Shown: positions 33,836 through 45,775 of the stretch, in pieces
Layout: each line of letters begins with the position of its first letter
Numbering within the stretch: the stretch's first letter is position 1
DNA from: Lineus longissimus
Taxonomy: Eukaryota > Nemertea > Pilidiophora > Heteronemertea > Lineidae
Reading direction: 5' to 3'
Length of the DNA stretch: 64,000 nucleotides
Assembly: GCF_910592395.1 (NCBI RefSeq)
Contig: NC_088319.1
Coordinates: forward strand, 10,664,001 to 10,728,000
Made by a program: the position numbers and the translations under genes
Notes under the pieces: generated by a model
Database searches by the model: none
The model's input: the letters and a program-made list of their open reading frames with translations, nothing else
Told to the model about the DNA's origin: nothing

Positions 33836-34880
33836 CACCAAAATCTGGCTGACTTTCAGTCATTGTTCTCACAAAAGCGATGCATTATCGCCCATGCCTA
33901 AATTGATTTGATGCCAAGAATGTGCACTTTAAGTTTCTGCTCATTACGAGATTATAAAAAATTTCAATTTATTCATAACCATAATTTTACAAGCTTGGTG
34001 TTGGCCAAATTTTGGTGATTGAAAAATGCCAAGTATGCATGGGAAATCAAGAATTTGGAACCCACCAACTCTTGACCACACAGCAATGATTTGGCTCATA
34101 CTCAATGTCTTTTGAATAATCTGAACTACCGATATATGCGATATGCAGTTCTTTCAAACCTAACCTAAATACCGGGTACTGAAAGACAACATAAAAATAT
34201 TTCACCTGAATCAGTTATCTTTGACAGAAAAATTGTAAAGAATTTGTTCTTTCATGCCCGGGGCTGCGCTTCCTTTGTGTCAAAATTGTGTTGGACTCTC
34301 CAACTATAGACCAGAGAGAGGAAAACAGTCAACTACATGTAAGGTCCTTTCATGAAGATACCCATGAAAACAATCTGTTTTGTTGAGAATCGACAGGACA
34401 TCAACAATACCCACGAAAACGTGTATTTTGTTGTGACTTGGCACAGCATCAACATCTAGTGTCAACCAATTTAAAAAAAACTGTTTGCATCGGCTGGTGC
34501 TTTAACAGTCCCGATCGCACTTGACATCCCCGAATTTGCCAATGTCCACGCAACCTGCAGCCTGCGAATAGGTTGCACGAATGCTCTGACCACAGTTACG
34601 TAACCTTTTTGTGAGCTGTGTGCAATTGACATGCACACTTTGCACCACAGGATCGCTAACAAGAAATTCTGCGGGTGTGGCCAAGAGCAATCGAAATTTC
34701 AGTTAGATGCAGCAATTGTTTGCAATTGTTGAGAAAGATGTGAGAGTCGTTTCTAATGGGCGTGGAGAGGTTGGCCTCAACCTGCAAATAACCGTCCGGT
34801 TTTTAAAATGCGTAACCTGTGCTAAGGGGAGGAGCCTGGTAATCAAGGATCGTAGGAATTATGCCTCCACTTCACACACT
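33836..34880. other. No gene recognised
   Basis: Opposing 61-63 codon frames at 34471-34690 and 34707-34892 have no family resemblance. The latter runs into GGTAAGTAG, a donor-like string, but that string belongs to the tandem duplication that follows. Confidence 0.4.
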
Positions 34881-35140
34881 CGTCTTTGGTAAGTAGTACT
34901 TGGTCACGCGATGACAGGGCTTTTTGCCCATCATGTTTAGTTATCATGAAAAATAGCCTTCCAGACTAAAAATATTCCAGTTGCATTGTTCATGAAACTG
35001 CAACCGCACTCTTCTTTGGTAAGTAGTTCGTGGTCATGTGATGAGGGAGCTTTTTACCCATCATGTTTAAGTTACCATGAAGAATGACCATCCATACCAC
35101 AACATTTCTGGTTACAATGTTCATGAAACTGCGACCACAC
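34881..35140. repeat. Tandem duplication, 130-base unit, 2 copies
   Basis: CTTTGGTAAGTAGTACTTGG to GTTCATGAAACTGCAACC is repeated as CTTTGGTAAGTAGTTCGTGG to GTTCATGAAACTGCGACC. Both copies share TTTTTGCCCATCATGTTTA-like and ATGAA-AATAGCC-like stretches, about 85 per cent alike by eye. Confidence 0.88.
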
Positions 35141-35587
35141 ACGAAAACATCATCAAGTTAAACAATTGTGGGATTTCACTTTTGTTAGAAATGTCACATG
35201 ATCCTCTAGAGATCTGTGGGTAATTGTTCTCGACTTTTTCGTTAGATTGATGGTCTGTGAGGTGCGGAAGAACGCTATACCCGACCAAAACTTCCAGGGT
35301 AATTAGGGGAAAAAATGACACCCAGGGGTTGCATTGGGAAGTGTCTGATCGATTGGTTCATGTTCCATGTGATGTATTGTGGGGAAACCTGTCTACAGGG
35401 AGAGCAGAACTGGTGTAATTGTATGAGTGTTGGATCCTTTTGTTCTCAGTGACAGCGTTCTTTTTGTCTTTTGCGTTATTTTTGTTTGGAGAGATGGATG
35501 TGCGGAATATTTGCTCCAGTTGGAAACGTATGATGGGAGTTTACAGCTGTGGCTGCAAAAGATGTCCAGTTGAACTGATATGGTGAT
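35141..35587. other. No gene seen
   Basis: No exon or known repeat family recognised on either strand. Confidence 0.35.
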
Positions 35588-35705
35588 GGGGAGCTTCATA
35601 GCCTAGTGGTTAACACTGCTGTCTACCACGCAAAAGGCCTCAGGTTTGATCCCGGGGAGAACCCAGGATTGAATTTCTGGATGAACCGGCGTGGCTTTCA
35701 AAGAA
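35588..35705 (+). mobile_element. tRNA-derived SINE
   Basis: The head GGGAGCTTCATAGCCTAGTG and GTTAACACTGCTGTCTACCA is followed by a B-box-like GGTTTGATCCC, then AACCCAGGATTGAATTTCTG. Shorter relatives are at 43341-43400 and 49898-50010. Confidence 0.7.
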
Positions 35706-36173
35706 CAAAAAATTCCTAGCTCTTCATAACTTCAAAGTGAGGTTCCTTGCATCTGGTGTCTATGCCAGGGCAGGTTAAAGACCCACCAAGTGAGAAGCAT
35801 GAGTAGCTTGCATGGACTCAACCTCTCGCCGAAGTTGGATTCACTACGCCAATAAACCCAATTGGCGCATAATCGTAGTGTCACGCATAAACGCTCATCA
35901 TAGAGTGAATTTTTTGGAGGAGGAATACCTCCTGGAGAAAATCACCTCCAAGTGCAGAGCGAACGCTGAAAGAGAAGAACTGATATGGCTCCACAGATCT
36001 TCGATATACTCTAGTTTTACCACTCTGTGAACAGTGATACAGATTTTTCAGCACAAAAGAGGGGACTGGCCTCCTTTGCCCTCGTAGGCAACCGGGCGCT
36101 CATGTAGTCATGCCAATCTTTTGCGAGAAATCCTTTGGGCGTTATAAACAGTTTGTGTTGCAGCCCAAAATAT
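35706..36173. other. No gene seen
   Basis: May include the diverged body of the SINE. The 72-codon frame at 35812-36030 has no recognisable domain. Confidence 0.35.
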
Positions 36174-36304
36174 AAGGTAGAATGGGGTTATTGTAGCCCC
36201 GGTTTAATTGTAGCCCCTGCCTATGATATTGATGGATATCACCATGCATTAAACAATGCAGGGGCTACAAATAAACCGGGGCTACAATTACCCCATTCTA
36301 CCTT
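36174..36304. mobile_element. Near-perfect hairpin MITE (131 bases)
   Basis: AAGGTAGAATGGGGTTATTG, TAGCCCCGGTTTAATTGTAG and CCCCTGC are matched inverted by GCAGGGGCTACAAATAAACC, GGGGCTACAATTACCCC and ATTCTACCTT, around a spacer of about 37 bases. One end also occurs alone at 10504-10533. Confidence 0.93.
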
Positions 36305-36672
36305 ACTGCCCAATAAAAACTGCCAGACAGAAATCATACATCATTGTTACAAAAAACAACAAGTGTTCAAATCATCAGCTATAAAAGGCTCCGTGTATCA
36401 GTAAATTAGCAGACATTCCTGGAATTCTGGCAGGCTAAACTTGAAGGGAAATCCCACTGAAGGATTGTCCGCTATTATGTCTTGTCATCGTCCAATGATT
36501 TTTCACAGATCGACACAAATAGAATGTTTTGACTGACGATTTTGTCCCTCTATCCTAACGCTATATGCTGTGTTGACGCTATCTAGCCAGTTGAGCGACG
36601 CCTGTACAAAAGGTCTATCTCATGTGTAATAGGCCTTTGTGAAACAGACGTGCCAAACCGGCTTAATATATA

Positions 36673-36697
36673 CTAGCATAATACCCGTGGCGCGGGT
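36673..36697 (-). mobile_element. Helitron-like 3' terminus
   Basis: Read on the minus strand: ACCCGCGCCACGGGT (a five-base stem), then ATTATG, then CTAG followed by T. This closely matches the end at 23655-23679. The element would extend toward higher coordinates; no 5' end was recognised, and 36700-38100 has no helicase-like frame. Confidence 0.45.
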
Positions 36698-38125
36698 TGT
36701 TTGAGGGTGATGGCTTACTGTGGGGTCGGGGCAATTTGGGTGAAATGAAATTATATGTCTGGGGGTTGTGATGTTGTCTTGATTTTAATATGCGTAAAAT
36801 AGGTCGATGTGTGATGTGGAGCACTCCGCGCCGACCCAAGTGTTTACAAATCGAACATGATGATTTGGGGGGATGATTTTCCTCCAAATTACTGACACTA
36901 AATGCGTTTTTGTCCAAAACGACCGGAAAAATCAAACTCCACCACTCTTCAAAGTGGTCTCGACTTATTTTGACGAACTATTTCGCGAATGCTGAAGAGT
37001 TGGCGTGTTACAAACTTAGTACAACAAATGCCGCGAGCATAGTGGGTGGCAGCACCAGACGGAGGAAGTAGTTCGCCTAGGGTTTTTTCGACACCCTCCG
37101 CACAGACTCCACTCGTTCCGGAACACTCACTTACTTGTTAATCTGCAGTTGTTAGCCTGTTTTTATCGCAGTAAAGAGATGTTAATCGGGATTTTATATC
37201 ATATTTTATATTTGCCCCGGGTATTCATATAGGGAGCTGTGCGCTACTTTGCGGCCAGTGCTTGGGTCGGGTGAGGCGGTTTTGTTATGATGAGACGTGT
37301 TTCACGTGATGAACTCCCATACGGTACTTAGAAAAATTAAGAGTGATTGATAACATAAGGTGAAAGAGTACGACCAAAATAAAGGGGGAAAATTGCGGAA
37401 ATGGATGAATGCTTTAAACATATAGTGGCCCCAATACTTTCCCGGCTTATTTTTGTATCCCACACTTTTGATTTAACAGATGGCCCCATATGCAAATCAG
37501 ACCTGCTGAAAAGGCCCCTTATGTTCATGAGTATGCCCATATATAGAAAGAACAAAAAATGCTATTTCTCCGAGATCGCTGCAAATTTTACCGATTTAAC
37601 CTGGTGAGGTGCATCTCCATATCAACCACGACTTTCAGGAAAAGTTTTGAGGTCATCCGATCTGAACTGACGGAGGAGATGTGTGACAAACTATTTCAGC
37701 TCTATGTCCATTATAGTAGTGATAGCGTCAACGCCGTATTAATGGCGTAAAAGCTGCATTTGTTTTCATTAGGCTAAGCATTTTATCAATGTGTCGAATG
37801 AACAGACCCCCTAAAAGGGTTGCCGCCGTACATTTTCAATATGGCCGCCACATGATCGGTTGCATTATGATAGATGTGACTGTCACAGCCAAAATATAGC
37901 TGCTGATAATGATAAATCGGTTTTTATCCGGATAAGATGATAAATGTACTTCAATATGCCGCATTTAGCAAAATGTGGGAAATGAAAAGACCCCCGTAAA
38001 TAAACCAAAAAACTGATCACGGCCGCCACGGAAGCAGTGGTAATTTCGAACTATGATAAATGCAGCACAGTACCACCAATCAGGTCATGCTTGCGTACTG
38101 TGACGCTCAATTGGTAGGTCTTCAT
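36698..38125. other. No gene recognised; possible Helitron body
   Basis: The frames at 36663-36935 (minus), 37337-37607 (both strands) and 37559-37750 show no known domain. Some sequence here may belong to the element whose 3' end is at 36673. Confidence 0.35.
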
Positions 38126-38545
38126 ATAATAGCCGCACTTACACCACCTGAAAATGGACCACCAATCTTGGTTCGGGAACCAATGCCGCACCATCGAAAA
38201 TCCACCTAGCGCTTACACCAGCGCTGCAGCTAGTTATAAAATCCGGCTACAGATGGCGCGCAAACAATAAGCAGAACGCGGAAAGCCTTGGCAGAAGCGC
38301 CATTTCGAAAGCGCCGCCTGGAGCCGAACCATCTAACTAGCTAATTGCCGATCCATTTGCGCTTACACCACGACAAAGCCGAGCTTTTAACAAGCCGGGC
38401 GAATTTGGACCATCAAGCTTGGTGGGACAAATTCGCTCGGCAATTTGTATCGGCAATGGATTGCCGAACCAATTTGTCGCGGCAATGTGGTGGTGTAAGT
38501 GCAATTGGTCCACCAATATTTCGTGGTGTAAGCGCAGCTATTATC
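38126..38545. mobile_element. 420-base element with ACTTACACCAC-type inverted ends
   Basis: TAATAGCCGCACTTACACCA at the left is matched inverted by TGGTGTAAGCGCAGCTATTA at the right. Further copies of CGCTTACACCA occur inside (about 38209 and 38358), with inverted GTGGTGTAAGTGCAATTGG near 38490. It is GC-richer than its surroundings and has no transposase-like frame. Confidence 0.75.
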
Positions 38546-40106
38546 TAAACTAAAGAGTGTATTGGTGGCTTATATGGTAAATATGAGTCTTTGACTAATA
38601 GGCAACACGAATGGTCCAAAAATCAAGGAAATTGCGTCGTGATGACGCTGTCGGATGTCGTAAATCTGGCGAATGATGCAATGGTACGTTGGATACATCT
38701 AGCCTGAAGGTATCACATTAGATTTCATACCTCCAGCCACGATGTCTGTTAATTTGATTCGCATCTCGGCTTTCGGCTGTTGTTTTCAAGGCAGACCAGA
38801 CAGACATTGAGGTGCTGGAGGTCAATTACTTGGTCCCTTGTCTCTCACTCATCTCCAGCACTATTGAGCGCGTGACTCGAGGGAGATTTCTCATCTGAAA
38901 CTTAAAGGGTACAGCGTTCGTTCACCTACAGTTACTGTTGGCCGACTAAACCTAGTTCCTATTTCTAACGCCAGGAGTCAGTCATAATGCACGCATGGTT
39001 GTGCATTATTTGTGTACAATTGATGCGTGTTTCATGCTTTCTGATCGCTGTGTGTCAATTTAGGCAATGTGTCCACTGTGTTTGCCTTACGAGAATACTA
39101 CAAGGATTGTGTATTGTTTCAATCATCGCAAATTTGCTCAAATGGAATAGTTTCTCTGGTGCTGGTTTTTATGCAGTGGCGTGTGTCATTTTTATTGAAA
39201 TGGCATGCGTCGTTATCATTGAAACGACCCCCAAAGTAACGAAAGAACGAATGGTGTAAGACTCTAATCATCTTGTATGGAACAGTAGCTATGAACCATG
39301 TTACCAATCCAGTGTATATAGACATCTGTGCTCTCAACAGTTCATTACGGAAGCAGTTTGCACCACCGGCCTCCTGTGCCACCACCAAATAGTTTAATAA
39401 TCCTACACAGAGCCCAAAATTCGAACATTTGAAGGTGAAACACGAGGTCTTGACATGGCTATTAGCTTGGCAAGTAATGTTGAATCGATGAAGTTGGTGG
39501 AAAAGTTGCATAATTGATTCTTTTTTCATTGTGGAATGTCTGCTGTGTAAGACAAAAGCCATGGGGCTGTTTACAGCTAGGAGGAAGAAAGTGGGGGGGG
39601 GTGGATTATGAAAAGATTTTACCAAGAAAATGTCTTTCTCAAATGAGTTCAGGAGGCTGCCTATTCTTCAGTATATGTTTGTTGCAGCTATCCCTCAGCG
39701 GTCCTTTGAAGGTCTGGTGCAGATCCAAGGGGGAGGGGGCGCTGTGCCGGTCTTGGCCTCCCCTAACGATGAACCGTAAATTCTGAAAAAGGTGGGCTGC
39801 ACCCCGCTCTGATTTCTGGATCCATCCCTATCTTAGATGAAATGAATCGAAGAAAACACTAACATGATGTGAGCTTGCAAGGGTTAATCATTATCTGACC
39901 CTTACACTATTTATTATTTGATGCATCCATCTAATATTTATTGCCCAATAGTAAACAGTCCATTATATTGATCACAGGAAGCAAGATTTGATACTTGCAC
40001 TACACGTAAGTGTAATTATTGTGTATGTTCATTGTTGGTTCATTTACTCCGGTATTCTGAGGCTGTATGTAGTCTTCAGGTTCGACCTTGTGCATGGCTT
40101 CTTTAT
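38546..40106. other. No gene confidently recognised
   Basis: The longest frame is 168 codons on the minus strand (39119-39625), with no recognisable domain, signal peptide or splice context. It is left uncalled. No repeat family seen elsewhere in the window was identified here. Confidence 0.4.
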
Positions 40107-40141
<35 letters not shown>

Positions 40142-40208
40142 GCACCACCACCAACACCACCACCACCACCACCACCACCACCACCACCACCACCACCACC
40201 ATCATCAA
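40107..40208. repeat. Compound microsatellite (ATC)n(ACC)n
   Basis: About eleven ATC units pass into ACC units with two interruptions, then two ATC units. Poly-His, poly-Gly and poly-Thr frames on the two strands are artefacts of this array. Confidence 0.97.
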
Positions 40209-42660
40209 GTGGGCTGTACACAATTATGTGGCAATGTCCTGGCCTTATCAAAACTTTAGAACAGTTTTGATTATATTTTACAGACTTAAAAGTTTCATTT
40301 AAAATGCCATAGATTCTTATGAAAATTTTGTAACCCATACTACTAAGCCCAGGGGGTCCTGGGCCTACCTGACGAGATCGATATAAAGAACTGATTTGTA
40401 TTACTCTTTCAGATGACTATTCAACTAGAAAATGTATTCAACTGTGCTAAAAATATTTAAACATGGTCCAAATATATGACCTGGTATTTCACTTTTTACA
40501 TGGGTTTGAGGTCTTGCCAAAATACTGTTCAATTCAAAATTTTTCGTATTCATCTCTGATAAGGAATAAGCTTACTACATACTCTAGTATCACCGATCTA
40601 AGACTGCTTTTAAGATTAATCTCTATGATGACACAATTAAGGCCAAGCTAAAATACATTGGGCATATTAGTGTTGTCAACCCATAGTCTATCTAAATCAA
40701 ACATGTTTGACTGGCATCGAATGCCCCATCTTGACCCTCATGTATTGACATTGCTAAGCTTCCTGACAACATGCGTCAATACCTTTACGAAAAGTATAAC
40801 ATGCATTTGTATGCAGTATTTCAAACTGAAGTTGATTGGCTATTACTCACTCATAAACAGCGTCGCTGTACACACAATGGTAACAGGTTAGCGTGACGCC
40901 TAACTGACCATCACTTTTGCTCGATCAGCGGTCTGACATCTCGGCAAGTGTAGCATTTTTGTGTCTCATTCAAAAACCACTGTATGCTTTGTGTTGAAAC
41001 TTACGCAGTGTCTAGAGAAGATAAGAAGGGCAAACCCTGTGAAGTTATTTTGAAATCAAGTTCATATTAGCAGCGCAGTGGCCTTGGAAAGTGAGGTCTG
41101 TGTGATCGAAAAACAGTTTCACCATATTCTGCTTTATGTACCGTATACAGATAGTGTACATTGCATACGGCAGAATCAGCTCAAATTTGGGTGAGTTGCA
41201 CTGTAAAGTGAGGCGCGCGACATACAGAAAAATTGCACTTTTTTTTTCAGTGGTATGGGCAGTGGCTATCGAGGCAATATCGCTGGAAGTTGAGTATGCG
41301 TATGCCCATGACACATATTTTCTGGCCTAAACTAGCCCAATAAAAAAACGATCTTAGATCAGTGAAACTTGAGTATATAATGTTAAGACCTGGACTTATG
41401 CACTTTACAAATGCTATAAGAATTTCGAAGTATAGCATAAGATTATAGAAAAGCACTTAAAAAGGCAAGCGAATAGTGTATTTAGCTGGATATTAATCAT
41501 TAAGTCAGGTCATTGACCTCTTTATTAGTTGTGATGTCACATAATGCAAGGGTTCGCTTACAAAGCCAAGACTATGTTCTGTAAGGATTGACTAATTCTC
41601 GATAACTGTGCTGGTTCGTATATGATATGTAATAATAAAACAAAAATAATATAGATGAGTGCTACCCCTCCTCTTGGTTACAGATTCGATTTAAGGGTGG
41701 TGCACAAAGCTTGGGCCCTCTTTGCAGATATATCAAGGCCATCATAACCAAGCTGTCCGCCATGCCCAGCGATCTTCTACTGTACAGTAATAGTTTCCAT
41801 CATTGATTTGCCAAAAATGTATAAATATAAAAAATCTGACCGACTTATCACGCTATTTTGATTTCAATCCCGACTGGACCATGATTGAACCCCCCCTGAT
41901 GCGAGCAGCTTGATGGGGGTTGATGGATTGACAACACGCTGCAAGGAGGCTCTGTTCTACACAGTGACGTCGGGTGAACTTGGGTGGCGGGAAGATGTTT
42001 CCCGCGTACGTGATAAAAATAACAAATGATGCATTATTCTACAAGCTTCTAGTCCAGGGGAGAACAAACATGTTGAAGTAAAAACTGTCCACTCCTTAAA
42101 CAATTTCTGTAACTGGCATCGAATGCTTTCATTTTGAATACCTTTCAAAGACAAAATGGTTAATACCTTCAAACATAGTTATTCAAAACAACCAAGTTAA
42201 TCTTTTCCATAACTGGCAATTCCTGAGCTAAGCTCATTGCAACAAAAAAACACGATCCTCTCATTACAGCAGTGCATTAATATCGTCTCATTCAATCATA
42301 TAAACTAATATTAGCCCTGTAGGATTTAACGCAGAAATTCCGGTGCAAAACATCGGCTGTCAAAGCGCATCGATAATTTATATCTACGCACGCCGTCGTC
42401 AGTTTCATTCACATCATCGTCATCGCCACTGAGGCATTGAGGGGGTGGGTATGAAATATCAATACGCTGAACCGCCTTGACGTAAAATCTTCAAATTGAA
42501 CAGTTTGGTGACGCATTTTAACTTACGCTATACAGGGCTTTCAGATTTTATGAATGGTGACATATTTTTCTAACATAACTAAACTGTGTGAATATAGTAT
42601 CATTTTAACCCTTGATCTTCTAAACATGCTTCTATTAAAATTCTAAAATTCAATATTTAA
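40209..42660. other. No gene recognised
   Basis: About 2.4 kb of AT-rich sequence on which no exon, domain or shared repeat family was recognised. Frames are under 90 codons and overlap one another. Confidence 0.4.
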
Positions 42661-42881
42661 TCATAGGCACCATCATTTTGGCGAGAATTTGAAATCCGAA
42701 AGAAATTAGAACTCTTTTAAAATGAGGTGAATGCCATTTTCAAGGGTGGAAGTCTGTTCTTTTTTTTCCAGAGAACAGCCTCCCATGTTTAAATGTGCAT
42801 TCAGTTGATTCTGAAGGAGTCCTTATAACCTTTAATAGGATTTCAGGTTCAAGCCAAAATGGTGGTTTCGATTGTCAACCC
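42661..42881. mobile_element. MITE family E, uninterrupted copy
   Basis: The left arm CATAGGCACCATCATTTTGG and right arm CCAAAATGGTGGTTTCGATT are inverted. The centre contains TTTTCCAGAGAACAGCCTCC, matching the two halves that flank the nested insertion at 23067-23290. Confidence 0.83.
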
Positions 42882-43340
42882 TGTCCACCAATTGACAATC
42901 AGATTAGCAAGATATCGCAGATTTAGCAAGAGTTCACACTTTTTTACTTGTGTAAAACGCTGTACATCCGAACACATGTCATCAACGCAGGATCTAGCTA
43001 CATGTGTGTGACCCCCCCTCCCTCCCCTGGCAATCCCCCCCCCCCCACGATCACTCCATGGCTCAGTCAAATTCGGCAGACTCAAGGGGCTGTAGCCCAG
43101 ATTTGCGACAATAATAACGTATCCAATAATGCTTTGGTGCTGATATCAACATCGATGTTATTTATTGTGTTTGCGAGATCTGACCAGCATGGTTTTGTGT
43201 AGTATGGGTCTGATTTATTGGCGATTTTCATTTTGTCAATGACACTGAGTGATGCGTATTTTGTGCTTGGTATGGAATCTCTAGCCTCTTATAAAATGGC
43301 ACAGCGCAGTTCTGATGTTGGGAGTGAGAGAATGTGAAAT
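42882..43340. other. No gene seen
   Basis: Contains C-rich runs at about 43011-43046 and AT-rich sequence. No exon recognised. Confidence 0.35.
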
Positions 43341-43400
43341 AGGAGCCTCACAGCCTAGTGGTTAACACTGCTGACTACCATTGAGCTCTTATTTTCAAGT
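43341..43400 (+). mobile_element. tRNA-derived SINE, head only
   Basis: AGGAGCCTCACAGCCTAGTG and GTTAACACTGCTGACTACCA match the head of the SINE at 35588; the B box and body are not recognisable beyond this. Confidence 0.6.
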
Positions 43401-43739
43401 GCCTGTGGTCTGTAATTATGCATTTCTGATCTTTGCCAGTTTTTAAAATCTTGAGGCTACAACACCTTTAATTAATGACCGATGACAAAATATCAACATT
43501 GTATTCATAACTGATCGACGTCATCATTTGCGTGAGGCTGTCAGATCAATCTGAAGCAATTCATGGCGTTAACTCCATGAATAAGTTTGTGAAAGCAACA
43601 CAAATTGATGATGGGATTATATCTTTATGCGAACGATGGGAAATATGGAAATGCATTCAGAGATTTTTAAAGGATTTGGATATTAGTTCCTACATGTATG
43701 GGACTACTGCTGATGTTTATGCCACTGGGTAAAATGAAG

Positions 43740-44441
43740 GGCTTACTGGACTTTGCGCAACGAAACGAAACGAGCGAAATGGGGGAGTGACCATTATGTT
43801 TTAGCCCGGTACGTAAGTTCGATACATGGTGTCAGTCACCAGTATGGATGAGTGATGACCCACACCGACCCAGGCAGCTGAGACACATGTCTTGTTGGAC
43901 ATGCCTGGCTACCGATTTTTACTAAATAAAAGCATAACTTCACTTCACACTTTTCGGGGTTGAAAATGTACTCACGTAAATTACCAAAATTACATGCCAA
44001 ATTCGCACATGACCTGTTATTTCTCAAAGCTTGGAAGCTCAAATGTCTGAATGTAATGTATGCTCGTAATGTATACTCTCAGCAAGCGAATAGTTGTGAT
44101 CGTCGGTTTTTGATACGAATCGTTTCCTGTATCGCCGTTACAAGCCGTTGTCTGAATATGATGTGAACCTGTTTACCGTTCAATGCTGCTCCCTGTGACG
44201 CTGTACCCGCAAATGTTCAATGAAAAAAATGCTGATAATGACTTACACGGCTTGTTCGCATCGTAAACATAGTGGTACCCGGGTTAACTGTCTTTGCGTT
44301 TTGCCTAATTTTATAACGATTACTCCCCATGTAACCACGATCTAGGATGGACAGGCTGTGTATTATGAATAGGAAAAGTCACCTAGGGACCGTTGCGTAG
44401 AATACTTTTTTGGCGAAATATTGCGCAAAGTCCAGTTAGCC
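43740..44441. mobile_element. 702-base MULE-like non-autonomous transposon with 9-base target duplication
   Basis: The left end GGCTTACTGGACTTTGCGCA and the right end inverted (GGCTAACTGGACTTTGCGCA) match over 21 bases with one difference. AAAATGAAG flanks it directly on both sides (43731-43739 and 44442-44450). A 9-base duplication with G-starting ends is typical of the Mutator superfamily. The interior has only short frames, so it is non-autonomous. Confidence 0.88.
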
Positions 44442-44989
44442 AAAATGAAGATACATGATGTGTTAAAAAAATGCTAGGCGTTAGATAACCAGACCAGTTC
44501 ACAGCTCGTCCTCTATCAATGCAGAGAGAGATACACAGAGCAGGAAAAGATCATTTAAACTATTGGTGCAGTTACCTGTTAGCCTCAATAACCGGGTGTT
44601 AGTGGGAATATTGTGGCTACACACCGGTCGTTATGGATCAATTCAATCAGCGGCATCCTCTTCACAGGTAAAAATCAATCAGTCGACTTGCCGTGGATAT
44701 ATTTTCAAACGCCGTTGACATTTCGTATCATAGTGTGCCAGTCAAAGGTTGATATCTTGTTATTTCTTTTGAAAAGAGCACTTTGAAGGTTTGATTAATC
44801 CTTGCTTGTGAAGCGTGTTGACAATTATAGCGCTTAGTGTAGCAGATGTAATTAGAGTATGCACTGAAAATTATTCTAGCCCTTTCAAAATTTGAAGTAG
44901 AACAGAACAGTTCTGCTCAGAAGTAACATCCAACACACACCAGTGCAATGCAGCTTCACAGCTCTATTAATAATGAAATGTTCATCGTA

Positions 44990-45071
44990 TTCATTTGCAC
45001 TACGGCATTGTGTATTAGTGGATTTCTATTTATCTGGACCACAAGTAATTACGAACGGTGTACCCCTTCAA
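44990..45071 (+). mobile_element. MITE family B, right-end fragment
   Basis: GCACTACGGCATTGTGTATT, ATTTCTATTTATCTGGACC and ACGAACGGTGTACCCCTT match the right half of other B copies. A left end was not found. Confidence 0.7.
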
Positions 45072-45241
45072 GGGGTATGGCAATAATCTCCCTATATCAC
45101 ACTAACATTGGAAAAAATCCCAATGAAACGGTTTACCTGGTGCAATCAAATAATGGTAGAATCACTGTAAACAAATCAAGCTGGAATGTCAAACCTGTCT
45201 CGATCATATGGCACGCATCATCGTGATTGAAAGGTGAGAGA

Positions 45242-45330
45242 ATGGCGGATATGGAAGAGGAGCAATTAGAAATACGAGACCCATCTGATTATTATAACAT
45301 TATAATAAGAGATGGGATTCCTCGATCAAG
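45242..45330 (+). CDS. Possible first coding exon, unidentified
   Basis: A well-placed start (GAGAGAATGGCGG) opens a 29-codon frame reading MADMEEEQLEIRDPSDYY then NIIIRDGIPRSR, followed by AAG|GTATTC, a weak donor. Acidic start and charged composition look protein-like, but no partner exon or family is recognised. The frame can also continue unspliced to 45448. It lies about 170 bases after a MITE fragment. Confidence 0.25.
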
Positions 45331-45503
45331 GTATTCACTATTGTTGTCGATAGAATTGGGCCAGTCAGTGAATGTGGAATTCAGAGGAGAGATTTGTTTT
45401 TCACCACTGCACTTTACATTATTTCAGTTCGGTATGCGATTGCGTTGACCAAAATTGTGGTCCGGTGATGCAGTGCATTACGATGCTGATGCTGTTCTTG
45501 GCA

Positions 45504-45775
45504 TTAACCCTTCCCATGCAGAATTTCCAAAATTCTATCCAGCTAAACTTGCGGAATTAATTTTTCAGCCATCTGGTCCAAACTGTAAAAAAACCCATAA
45601 CCATTAAGGGTGGCTGGCAAGCGGCAAGAAAATCTCGCCTACATCATAAATGGGCAGTGCAGTGCTGCCATCTGTTCAACGATCATGTCAGTCTAGCAAG
45701 ATTTTCACGCCTGTCACAAGATGGCATCGATGGCGTCAGGTGAGAATATCTTGTCAGCCACATGGGAAGGGTTAA
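45504..45775. mobile_element. TTAA-bordered element with CCCTTCCCATG ends
   Basis: TTAACCCTTCCCATGCAG at the left and CCACATGGGAAGGGTTAA at the right are inverted, TTAA at both borders, 272 bases. Inside is CAAGATGGCATCGATGGCGT followed by CAGGTGAGAA, which looks like a first exon and donor but lies within the element. Confidence 0.78.

Noticed and set aside
35588-35660. Possible tRNA gene
   Set aside because: Only the A- and B-box regions resemble a tRNA; the acceptor stem does not close, and related sequences occur at 43.3 and 49.9 kb, so it is a SINE.
39119-39625. 168-codon minus-strand frame, one of the longest in the window
   Set aside because: No recognisable domain, no splice or promoter support, and residue composition (many His, Asn, Cys, Phe) looks like translated non-coding AT-rich DNA.
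40000-40338. Poly-Gly/Asp, poly-Thr and poly-His frames
   Set aside because: All are readings of the (ATC)n(ACC)n microsatellite.
44948-45226. 92-codon frame beginning MQLHSSINNEM
   Set aside because: Much of it is the right end of a family B MITE read in one frame.
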